DNA of 64,000 nucleotides. Source: Corynebacterium mustelae. Its GTDB lineage: Bacteria; Actinomycetota; Actinomycetes; Mycobacteriales; Mycobacteriaceae. Within the stretch, counting starts at the first letter, position 1, and each line of letters begins with the position of its first letter. Made by a program: the position numbers and the translations under genes. Shown piece after piece: positions 56,497 to 64,000 of this stretch. Where the stretch lies: NCBI RefSeq assembly GCF_001020985.1, contig NZ_CP011542.1:1922001-1986000 (forward strand). The letters are read 5' to 3'. The notes under the pieces are model-generated. The model had not been told where the DNA came from and did not search any database. It saw nothing but the letters and a program-made list of their open reading frames with translations.

Positions 56497-56913
56497 CTAA
56501 TCCCACAGCACAAAAACAATGCGATAACCATCAGGAACAGCAGGAACATCGCATATATCTTTTAACTTCGCAGGCAGTTCACAAACCCCATCTTGTTCCA
56601 TATTCCCTACCCTGGCTTCTATATTCTCAGTCGGAGCCGAGGTGCAGATAATCGCTGATTCCGCTGCAACCATTCCGTTTTCTTCTTCCATCTCTGTGTC
56701 GGGGTGCGTCTCAATTCGAACCCATGCCACGTCATCGCAGGCATCAATAGCGCGCAGACGCGTTTCAATCTCAGCTAGCGGTGGCCTACCAAAACCCCAT
56801 TGGTTTGGAGCAATCGATTCTTCTTCATTGTTGCCATCAAAGAACTCGTCCAAGGTGATAGCCGGCATAAGGTACCCCACCATCCGACGGCCAACTTCAG
56901 CGCTGCTAATCAT
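56497..56913 (-). CDS. Hypothetical protein, first gene of the small operon
   Basis: 138 residues from ATG 56913 (MISSAEVGRRM), which has GAGGA six bases upstream. Predicted soluble and acidic, ending in the hydrophobic strand YRIVFVLWD. The family is unknown to me. It lies directly downstream of the ftsK terminator. Confidence 0.65.
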   Translation of the reverse strand: MISSAEVGRRMVGYLMPAITLDEFFDGNNEEESIAPNQWGFGRPPLAEIETRLRAIDACDDVAWVRIETHPDTEMEEENGMVAAESAIICTSAPTENIEARVGNMEQDGVCELPAKLKDICDVPAVPDGYRIVFVLWD

Positions 56914-56939
56914 GCGCATTCCTCGCTTTCCATAAAAAT

Positions 56940-56977
56940 GTGCCCCTTTAAGGCAGTGTAGTCAGTGCGAGGGGCAC
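56940..56977 (-). terminator. ftsK terminator
   Basis: GTGCCCCT / AGGGGCAC eight-bp stem with a long loop, followed on the minus strand by ATTTTTATGG. It separates ftsK from the downstream small-gene operon. Confidence 0.8.
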
Positions 56978-56991
56978 GTGTGAGCGAAAAG

Positions 56992-59900
56992 CTAAAACGC
57001 ATTATTTGATGGGTTATAAGACGCTTCAACCACCGAGGAATCGGAATCTGAGGATACGTCAGTGCCCTCAAATCCTTCTTCTTTTGGCGCTTCGCGCGGG
57101 TCACCGCCTTTGAGCATCCACACGATGGTATCCAGCTCTTCAGGCTTAATCAATACTTCGCGTGCTTTAGATCCTTCCGAAGGACCAACGATTTCGCGCG
57201 ACTCCATCAGATCCATCAATCGACCTGCTTTAGCAAAACCAATGCGCATCTTACGTTGCAACATTGAAGTCGAACCAAGCTGCGATGTCACCACAAGTTC
57301 CACCGCTTGTAGCAGATCTTCCAAGTCCCCACCAATATCATCATCTATATCGCGTTTAGACTCAGCTGCTTTGTCCTCTGTAACGCCCTCGGTATATTCC
57401 GGCTCGCCTTGTGATTTCGCAGCATCAACAACAGCCTGGATTTCCTCATCGGTAACAAATGCACCTTGAATACGCTGCGGCCTACCACCCTGCGGAATAA
57501 ACAAGCCGTCACCCATGCCGATAAGTTTCTCCGCGCCAGCTTGGTCGAGAATAACCCGGGAATCAGTAAGCGAACTGGTAGCAAAAGCCAATCGAGATGG
57601 AACGTTGGTTTTGATCAAACCAGTGACAACATCGACCGATGGACGCTGCGTTGCAAGAACCAGGTGAATACCGGCCGCACGCGCCTTTTGTGTGATTCGA
57701 ACGATCGAATCCTCGATCTCTTTCGGCGCGGTCATCATGAGATCAGCCAGCTCGTCGACAATACAAACGATATACGGATACGCTTTGTATTCGCGCTGCG
57801 AACCAGGTGGCGTTTGAATTTCACCACTATGAATCTTGCGATTGAAGTCCTTGATATGCCGTACCCGGGCAGACTTCATGTCCATGTACCGTTGTTCCAT
57901 CTCTTCAACCAACCATTGCAACGCGGCGGCGGCCTTCTTCGGTTGGGTGATAATAGGCGTGATCAGATGTGGAATTCCCTCGTACGGCGTTAATTCCACC
58001 ATCTTTGGGTCTACCAGAATTAGCCGCACATCTTCCGGTGTGGCGCGGGTGAGTAACGACACCAATAACGAATTAACAAACGCAGATTTACCCGAACCAG
58101 TGGAACCAGCTACCAGCAGGTGTGGCATTTTCTGCACCGAGTGCGCTACGAACTCACCCTCGATGTCTTTGCCTAACCCAATAAGCATGGGATCGGTATC
58201 GCCGTGGATCTTCGGAGCATTGAGAACATCAGCGAGGCGAACCATCTCTCGGTCTGTATTGGGAACCTCAATACCTACCGCAGATTTACCTGGAATTGGC
58301 GTGAGTAATCGAACGTTGTCTGTAGCCACCGCATACGCAAGGTTCGATTGGAGATTCGTGATCTTCGAAACCTTGACCCCAGGACCCAATTCAACTTCGT
58401 ATCGGGTAACTGTCGGCCCGCGGCTGAACCCAACAACGTGAGCATCGACCTTAAATTCTGCGAAGACATCGGTAATAGCTTCGATCATCCGGTCGTTCGC
58501 CGCAGTCTGCGACTTCGGTGCAGCACCAGGGGTTAGCAATGCCGTGCTTGGTAGCTCATATGGTGCATCAACCGCTGGCAAAGTTCGTGCCGCTGGTTTC
58601 TCCGAGACGGACGGTTGCGGTTTCGACTGCGCTTGCTGCGGTACCGGTGCGTTCTGAAGTGATTTTGCCTTTTCCAATCCGCGCTGTGCTGCTGTCACCG
58701 CATCGGTTGCGCGTTGCGACGCCGCACCTGCCGCTGCGCTAATAGCTCCGCTAGCCACGGCCGCAGCTGCACTTCCTCCATGTAAGTCACCCTGTGATGC
58801 AGTAGTTACTCCACTATTCCGGTTAGTCTTACGTTCAATGACAGTCGTTGGTTCTACAGCTGGGAACTCATCGGTATCTGTAAGCTCACGTTTCGGCTTT
58901 GACTGCGAACCGCCAAATAGTTGGGTAGCAGGTTGTGGTGCAGGCTTCTGCGGTTCCCCGAAAAGCGCCTGTTGTAGTGGAGGAGCATCACCTGCGTGCT
59001 GTTCTGGCCTGTGGTTTCTAGTACGGGGACGTGGTGGCGACTGCGGAATCGGCTGATACGGGGACTTGTTACCCGAAACTCGATCTTCTAAAGCTTGGTC
59101 GACATACCCGTAATCGTCATCAAGATCATAATCATCTTCGGCTTCGCGCCGTTCCGCGATGATTTCTCGAATATAGTCAACCAGTTCGCGAATACTAATC
59201 CCGGTAGCACGCAGCGCCCCGTATACGATGAGCAAGAATAACAGCGGGATCGCCAGATATTCGGTGAATCCCACAGCCAACGGCGCACCAATAGCCATAC
59301 CGACAGCACCACCAGCCTGCATCCGACCAGACCAATCGCCAGGATTGCCAGCAAAGAGGTGCACTAAACCTAGCATCGAAATAACAATGAGGGCTGTACC
59401 GCCAATCACGTGAAGCCGATCGTGTGGTTTCGGCTGATACCCCAACATCAATGCCACCGCTAGCGCGACGAAAGCCACTGGCAATACCAGTGCTCCCGCA
59501 CCAACTACCATATGCATCCCATAGGCGATTGCTGCACCGATTGGGCCAGCGATATCAAACCAGACTGAAGCACCCAATACCACGGCTAACGCTATGAGCA
59601 GTAAGCCGATGCTATCGGCGTTACCGTGGTGAGTTTTGGCCCCGGTTCCCAATTCCCGCATCGAGTCATCGGGAGAAGTTACATCTGTTTTTTCCACGTC
59701 AGTTGATTCAAAATCCTCAAATAAATCCGATTCATCACCACGCTTACGCAACGCAACCGAACGGGTGAGGGTACCTAACCCCCTGGCAGCAGCAGCGAAC
59801 ACAAAAGCAACACCAGCGCCTACAGGTTTTAGGGCGCTTCCGGTTCGCTCGGTACCAGTTTCGGCGGCGCGACGCGCAGTATTACTTCCCGCTACAGCAC

Positions 59901-60057
59901 GCGATCGTGACGTAGCCGCAGGCATCTGGCTTGTTGTGGCGCCTGAGCGACTAGAGTTCCCGCGGCGGTTAGTGCGAGACCCCGGCCCCGTGGCACCTTT
60001 TTTGGAGCGGCCACCACGGGATGCAGTCGAAGAAGTGCGAGTGACAGTCATGCTCAA
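56992..60057 (-). CDS. ftsK: DNA translocase FtsK
   Basis: 1021 residues. The Arg/Ser-rich N-terminus precedes four or five membrane helices (about 140-290), a Pro/Gln-rich linker, the motor with Walker A ([11 protein letters not shown]) and Walker B ([10 protein letters not shown]), and a gamma winged helix at the C-terminus ([18 protein letters not shown]). It pumps DNA at the septum and aligns chromosome dimers. An SOS, SpoIIIE-type role is not indicated. Confidence 0.95.
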   Translation of the reverse strand: MSMTVTRTSSTASRGGRSKKGATGPGSRTNRRGNSSRSGATTSQMPAATSRSRAVAGSNTARRAAETGTERTGSALKPVGAGVAFVFAAAARGLGTLTRSVALRKRGDESDLFEDFESTDVEKTDVTSPDDSMRELGTGAKTHHGNADSIGLLLIALAVVLGASVWFDIAGPIGAAIAYGMHMVVGAGALVLPVAFVALAVALMLGYQPKPHDRLHVIGGTALIVISMLGLVHLFAGNPGDWSGRMQAGGAVGMAIGAPLAVGFTEYLAIPLLFLLIVYGALRATGISIRELVDYIREIIAERREAEDDYDLDDDYGYVDQALEDRVSGNKSPYQPIPQSPPRPRTRNHRPEQHAGDAPPLQQALFGEPQKPAPQPATQLFGGSQSKPKRELTDTDEFPAVEPTTVIERKTNRNSGVTTASQGDLHGGSAAAAVASGAISAAAGAASQRATDAVTAAQRGLEKAKSLQNAPVPQQAQSKPQPSVSEKPAARTLPAVDAPYELPSTALLTPGAAPKSQTAANDRMIEAITDVFAEFKVDAHVVGFSRGPTVTRYEVELGPGVKVSKITNLQSNLAYAVATDNVRLLTPIPGKSAVGIEVPNTDREMVRLADVLNAPKIHGDTDPMLIGLGKDIEGEFVAHSVQKMPHLLVAGSTGSGKSAFVNSLLVSLLTRATPEDVRLILVDPKMVELTPYEGIPHLITPIITQPKKAAAALQWLVEEMEQRYMDMKSARVRHIKDFNRKIHSGEIQTPPGSQREYKAYPYIVCIVDELADLMMTAPKEIEDSIVRITQKARAAGIHLVLATQRPSVDVVTGLIKTNVPSRLAFATSSLTDSRVILDQAGAEKLIGMGDGLFIPQGGRPQRIQGAFVTDEEIQAVVDAAKSQGEPEYTEGVTEDKAAESKRDIDDDIGGDLEDLLQAVELVVTSQLGSTSMLQRKMRIGFAKAGRLMDLMESREIVGPSEGSKAREVLIKPEELDTIVWMLKGGDPREAPKEEGFEGTDVSSDSDSSVVEASYNPSNNAF

Positions 60058-60126
60058 GAGTTTAGCTGTTCATTCAACATCTTTCACATACGCAACACAC
60101 TAAACACCAGAAAAAGAAAGTCAAGT

Positions 60127-60750
60127 TTAAACGCTAGACCGATGGAGGCCTCCTGCCGGATCGGTCACCGAAACCTCGGCGATTTCGCGGCCAAAAATCC
60201 ACAGTACAATCTCCCCAATATCGCCTCGAATAGTCGCAACGTCACAACCGGCGTCCGTCACTCCCCGCTGATCGTGCACGACTACGCGCGGCCAACCAGT
60301 TGGTTCTAGGATAACTGGTACCGTCGAGCGTTTGAGCATCACTTTGCCCGCGAACCTGGCTGCATCGTAAAGCTGCGCTTCGTCACTTCGGGAAAAACCG
60401 CGGGGATGAGAATCGGTCAGCATTCGGCGCACATCCTCATGATGAACAAAGTGCTCGGCAACATTCACAAACCGATCGAGTTTCGCTAACGGCCACATCC
60501 GGGAACCGTTCTCCCACTGGCTCAGTAACTTGTCAAACGGTGCTTTTTCTAACTCCGCAGTTTTGGAACGAAGTTTCCCCTGTGCCAGGCTAACAAACAT
60601 TCCCACCGCCGCCAGAGGATAGTTTTCGCGGATTATTAAATGAATCAACAAATCCTTAACGTTCCACCCCTCACATAGCGTTTCGAAATCCGGTCCGACG
60701 GCTCGCATTAAGTGAGCAAGTGCGTGGCGTTCTGAAGCAGAAAAAGTCAT
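60127..60750 (-). CDS. TIGR03085-like DinB/maleylpyruvate-isomerase fold protein
   Basis: 207 residues from ATG 60750 (MTFSASERHAL). A four-helix DinB-like protein with the metal-binding His in DLLIHLIIRE and the FVHHEDVRRM motif, the pattern of the actinobacterial TIGR03085 group. The substrate may be a mycothiol adduct, by analogy; this is inference. It lies between ftsK and rnj on the same strand. Confidence 0.8.
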   Translation of the reverse strand: MTFSASERHALAHLMRAVGPDFETLCEGWNVKDLLIHLIIRENYPLAAVGMFVSLAQGKLRSKTAELEKAPFDKLLSQWENGSRMWPLAKLDRFVNVAEHFVHHEDVRRMLTDSHPRGFSRSDEAQLYDAARFAGKVMLKRSTVPVILEPTGWPRVVVHDQRGVTDAGCDVATIRGDIGEIVLWIFGREIAEVSVTDPAGGLHRSSV

Positions 60751-60809
60751 GTCCCCAAGTCTAATACTTAGAGTGGACATGACTTTTCTAACGAGAGAAA
60801 ATTACACCT

Positions 60810-62783
60810 TTACTGGCTAGGCCGAGACTGGCGAACTTCCTCATCCTCAACCGGCGAGTGAACGTCAGAACTCATCGGCACCACTGTAGGCATGATCATC
60901 GGTTTACGGCGCCACGTCTGTTCCACAAATCTGGAAACTTTGCGACGCAACTGCTGCACCATGCGGTACGGGTCGTTTTCACCTTCAGCTGCAAGGTCGT
61001 TCATAGTGTTTTGTACAAGTTCGGTTACTTCTGGCATCATCGCCACGGCATCCTCAGAGAAGCCCTTTGCGATTACGGATGGGCGCTCTAAAAGCCGACC
61101 AGTGCGGTTGTCAATCACTGCGGTGATTGCAATCAAACCACCTTCACCCATGGACGTACGATCATCCAAAACTTCTTGATCAATATCACCCATGGTCACG
61201 CCATCGACGTACAGGTTACCCACCGGAATCTGACCGACGACAGAAGCACGACCATCAACTAGATCCACGACAACGCCGTTTTGAGCCAACACAACCCGGT
61301 CGCGTTCGACACCAGTTGCGATGGCTAATTCTTTATTGGCACGAAGGTGTCGCCACTCGCCGTGGACTGGCATCGCGTTCTTCGGACGCGCCGCGTTATA
61401 GAGGAACAATAGTTCACCAGAATACCCGTGCCCTGAGGTGTGTACCTTGGCGTCTTTACCAGTAATGACCGTCGCACCGATCTGAGCCAACATGTTAATC
61501 ACGCCGAAAACGGCTTCTTCATTACCCGGCACCAACGAGGACGACAACACGATGACGTCACCGTCACGTACCGTTATTTGGCGGTGCTCGCGCCGCGCCA
61601 TCCGGGACAACGCCGCCATCGGTTCACCTTGGGTACCGGTGGTAATAAGCATCACCTTGTGCGGCGCCATCTTTGAGGCATCATCCATGGTCACAATTGT
61701 TCCGCGTGGTGCTTTGAGGAAACCAAGCTTCTCGGCAATTTCCATATTGCGGATCATGGAGCGACCATTGAACGCGACTTTCCGGCCAGCCGCGACTGCT
61801 GCATCCACTGCCGCCTGAACACGGTAGACGTTTGATGCGAAACACGCGAGAATAACTCGTTGCTTGGCATCAGCAACAATGCGCTTCAACGTCGGTGCAA
61901 TATCCGATTCTGAGCTAGACACACCCGGGGTTGTGGCATTCGTAGAATCGCATAGGAACAGGTCAATCCCCTCATCACCAAAGCGCGACAATGCTGGAAG
62001 ATCCGTTGGGCGGCCGTCCGGTGGAGTTTGATCCAGTTTCACATCGCCGGTCATGACAACAAGGCCGGCGCCGGTCTTGATCGCAACTCCAAGGCAATCT
62101 GGAATCGAGTGGTTCACAGTCCAGAACCGCAAATTGAATGGGCCGCGGTTCTCATTCGACTTTTCGGTAACTTCAATAAGCTTTGGCCGCTGTCGGTGCT
62201 CCTGGCACTTCGCCCGAATCAACGCAAGAGTGAACTTGGAGGCAACGATGGGTAGATCAGGTCGCAACTTTAACAGCCACGGGATAGCACCGATGTGATC
62301 CTCATGTCCGTGGGTTACCACAAGTGCTTCAACTTTATTGATTTTTTCCTCAATCGGACCAAAATCCGGCAGGATCAAATCGACGCCCGGCTCGCCAGAT
62401 GACGGAAACAACACACCACAGTCAACAATCAAAAGTCTATTGTTGTACTCAAAAACCGTCATGTTACGGCCGATTTCTGAAATGCCACCCAAGGCATAGA
62501 TGCGAAGCCCATTACGGGGTGCTTTGGGCGGTTGTGGCAATCGCCCGGTTAAGTCTGCACCTTGCATCGACTTGACGACGTTGCGCCGTCCGCGATTCTC
62601 ACGGTTCGCGGAATTATTGTCGGGGCGTTTCGAATGACGAGACCGGCCTCCCGACCGGTTAGATGATTTCTTTTCCTGTTTTTCGCCTTTTTCTTTCGGC
62701 GCTTGAAATACAGGGGTTTCTGCAGCCTCCGGAGATCCCGCTTTTCGGGTTACTTTCCGGGAACGACTACGAGGTTCAGTCAT
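60810..62783 (-). CDS. rnj: Ribonuclease J
   Basis: 657 residues. An N-terminal Lys/Arg/Ser-rich region (about 100 residues, natively disordered) is followed by the metallo-beta-lactamase domain with HGHEDH, then the beta-CASP domain and a C-terminal domain. It processes and degrades mRNA from the 5' end and matures rRNA. It lies three bases downstream of dapA, as in C. glutamicum. Confidence 0.95.
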   Translation of the reverse strand: MTEPRSRSRKVTRKAGSPEAAETPVFQAPKEKGEKQEKKSSNRSGGRSRHSKRPDNNSANRENRGRRNVVKSMQGADLTGRLPQPPKAPRNGLRIYALGGISEIGRNMTVFEYNNRLLIVDCGVLFPSSGEPGVDLILPDFGPIEEKINKVEALVVTHGHEDHIGAIPWLLKLRPDLPIVASKFTLALIRAKCQEHRQRPKLIEVTEKSNENRGPFNLRFWTVNHSIPDCLGVAIKTGAGLVVMTGDVKLDQTPPDGRPTDLPALSRFGDEGIDLFLCDSTNATTPGVSSSESDIAPTLKRIVADAKQRVILACFASNVYRVQAAVDAAVAAGRKVAFNGRSMIRNMEIAEKLGFLKAPRGTIVTMDDASKMAPHKVMLITTGTQGEPMAALSRMARREHRQITVRDGDVIVLSSSLVPGNEEAVFGVINMLAQIGATVITGKDAKVHTSGHGYSGELLFLYNAARPKNAMPVHGEWRHLRANKELAIATGVERDRVVLAQNGVVVDLVDGRASVVGQIPVGNLYVDGVTMGDIDQEVLDDRTSMGEGGLIAITAVIDNRTGRLLERPSVIAKGFSEDAVAMMPEVTELVQNTMNDLAAEGENDPYRMVQQLRRKVSRFVEQTWRRKPMIMPTVVPMSSDVHSPVEDEEVRQSRPSQ

Positions 62784-62785
62784 TG

Positions 62786-63691
62786 TTATAAAACTCCAGC
62801 TTTTTCCATGTCTTGTCTCAACGCCTCGTATTCGGACTCATTTGGTGCCACAATCGGCAATCGAGGATCGCCTACGGTTATTCCTTGAAGGTGCAAGCCA
62901 GCTTTAGCCATAGTGACTCCCCCTAACCGACCTTGCGCAGCCACCAACGGCGCCAATGAAGCGTTGAGCTCACGTGCGGCGATAAGATCGCCGTTATTGA
63001 ATAGTGTGTGCACTTCGCGCAATCGAGCGGGAGCTAAATGCCCAATTACGGACACAAACCCAGTCGCTCCGACCGATAACCACGGCAGATTCAGTGGATC
63101 ATCCCCGGAATACCAGGCAAGTCCGGTTTCCTGAATCAGGCTGGTGGATTCTGCGATGTTTCCTTTAGCATCTTTGACTGCTTGGATTGTGCCCAATTCT
63201 GATAACCTGCGCAACGTATCAGGCGCAATCGGCACCACGGACCGTGGTGGGATGTCATATACGCAAATTGGCAGGTCAGTAGCCTTAGCTACAGTTGCGA
63301 AATGCTGGTAAATACCCTCTTGACTCGGCTTGGAGTAATAAGGAGTAACAACCAAAAGTGCATCAGCTCCTGCTTCAGCAGATGCTTTTGCTACTTCGAC
63401 CGAGACGGCAGTGTTGTAGGATCCAGCACCAGCTATCAGCTTGATACTTTCCCCGACCTCCTGCCGAACAGTCCTGAGCAGGTCTAGTTTCTCGTTAAGA
63501 GTGGTAGTTGGTGATTCGCCAGTTGTACCGGCAAGTACTAAGGAATCAACACCGTTATCTACAAGGTGTCGCGCTAGGCGCGCCCCTTGCTCTAGGTCTA
63601 ATTCACCAGTGGCGGTAAACGGTGTGACCATAGCGACGGAAACAGTACCGAAAGTATCGGCCCCCGTCGTTGCTACCAAACCTGTGCTCAT
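62786..63691 (-). CDS. dapA: 4-hydroxy-tetrahydrodipicolinate synthase
   Basis: 301 residues from ATG 63691 ([10 protein letters not shown]). It condenses pyruvate with aspartate semialdehyde in the first lysine-specific step. The GTTGESPTT loop, catalytic Tyr in VYDIPPRS, and Schiff-base Lys in VKDAKGN are present. It is upstream of rnj. Confidence 0.97.
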   Translation of the reverse strand: MSTGLVATTGADTFGTVSVAMVTPFTATGELDLEQGARLARHLVDNGVDSLVLAGTTGESPTTTLNEKLDLLRTVRQEVGESIKLIAGAGSYNTAVSVEVAKASAEAGADALLVVTPYYSKPSQEGIYQHFATVAKATDLPICVYDIPPRSVVPIAPDTLRRLSELGTIQAVKDAKGNIAESTSLIQETGLAWYSGDDPLNLPWLSVGATGFVSVIGHLAPARLREVHTLFNNGDLIAARELNASLAPLVAAQGRLGGVTMAKAGLHLQGITVGDPRLPIVAPNESEYEALRQDMEKAGVL

Positions 63692-63823
63692 GAAAAACAA
63701 GGTTACCCGCTTTTACCCAATTCGTAGGAATTATGACCGTTTTTCGCACACGTGTGTTCCCCCGCCCCGCTCAAGTTAGCTAAATAAGCTTGGGTTTCCC
63801 CACCCACCACACACATTCAGCAT

Positions 63824-63855
63824 CGGTGTGAGAAACGCTGTGGTTTCTCACACCG
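63824..63855. terminator. Perfect hairpin between thyX and dapA
   Basis: CGGTGTGAGAAAC / GTTTCTCACACCG, 13 pairs with a 6-base loop. It lies 20 bases downstream of the thyX stop. It lacks a T tract, so it may work as a weak terminator or an mRNA processing or stability element. Confidence 0.6.
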
Positions 63856-63874
63856 TTACTGAATCATCGTTTGA

Positions 63875-64000
63875 TTAGAAATCTGCAACATAAGGGCTTG
63901 TGGCCATTTCCGAACCGTCGGAAAGCGCGGCGATTTGGAAGTCGCCAAAGACAACGGGTGCTTTCTCCTGCAATATCTTTAACGACTCCACTGCAAGCCG
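63875..64000 (-). CDS. thyX: Flavin-dependent thymidylate synthase, C-terminal end only
   Basis: 41 codons to the TAA at 63875-63877, cut by the window edge. The C-terminal segment (LKILQEKAPVVFGDFQIAAL then MATSP) agrees with the actinobacterial ThyX end, and the location next to dapA fits the dapB-thyX-dapA order of C. glutamicum. No domain motif is in view, so the assignment rests on this tail and synteny. Confidence 0.8.
   Translation of the reverse strand, partial: RLAVESLKILQEKAPVVFGDFQIAALSDGSEMATSPYVADF

Noticed and set aside
1..64000. Search for mobile elements, tRNA and rRNA genes, phage genes or a CRISPR array
   Set aside because: No transposase, integrase, cloverleaf with a good T-loop, rRNA-like segment or spaced direct repeats were seen by eye; the rtcB leader was the only tRNA-like fold and lacks a convincing T-loop.

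Overview
The window is a chromosomal segment of a Corynebacterium of moderate-to-low GC content. The evidence is gene content plus gene order: sigB, dtxR and galE; oxyR, hrpA, nrdR, a divS-like gene and lexA; sugR, ptsI, fruR, fruK, fruA and ptsH; dapF, miaA and miaB; recX and recA; bioYMN; pspA, clgR, cinA and pgsA; ftsK, rnj, dapA and thyX. I recall this order as essentially that of the C. glutamicum / C. diphtheriae backbone. DtxR keeps every metal ligand, and OxyR has the Cys206/Cys215 pair. The species cannot be fixed from sequence alone. No tRNA, rRNA, insertion sequence, prophage or CRISPR array was seen.

Layout. 1-9 kb: a helicase cut by the window edge, DUF3039 and DUF3099 genes, a methyltransferase, dtd, the stress sigma factor sigB behind a SigH-type promoter, dtxR and galE. 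7.5-20 kb: DUF4192, PAC2 and DUF3516-helicase genes, oxyR, a Gln/Gly/Pro-rich membrane protein, hrpA and nrdR. 20-30 kb: the SOS pair (divS-like, lexA), then the sugar phosphotransferase block, with ptsI and ptsH encoding the general proteins, fruRKA the fructose system, and two DeoR-type regulators. 29-35 kb: rtcB with a structured RNA leader, uraA, hflX and a small Cys-tailed protein. 36-46 kb: a large BspA-like surface protein inserted before dapF-miaA, then the DUF349, GNAT and miaB neighbourhood. 46-54 kb: a secreted CAP protein, recA-recX, the biotin uptake ECF transporter, pspA, clgR, cinA and pgsA. 54-64 kb: terC under a yybP-ykoY-type riboswitch, three small genes including an Imm1-like immunity gene, ftsK, a DinB-like protein, rnj, dapA and the end of thyX.

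Most of the window is conserved housekeeping and stress-response DNA. Four accessory signals stand out. The first is a compact structured RNA of about 99 nt, closed by an 11-bp stem, directly upstream of the RNA ligase gene rtcB and possibly Y-RNA/tRNA-like. The second is the terC manganese riboswitch with a visible anti-Shine-Dalgarno switch. The third is an orphan immunity-gene cluster between terC and ftsK with no toxin gene in view. The fourth is a set of regulatory DNA elements: two SigH-like promoters of identical spacing, a BioQ-like operator and TCGGACA repeats in the sugar block. Several gene ends are marked by very strong perfect hairpins.
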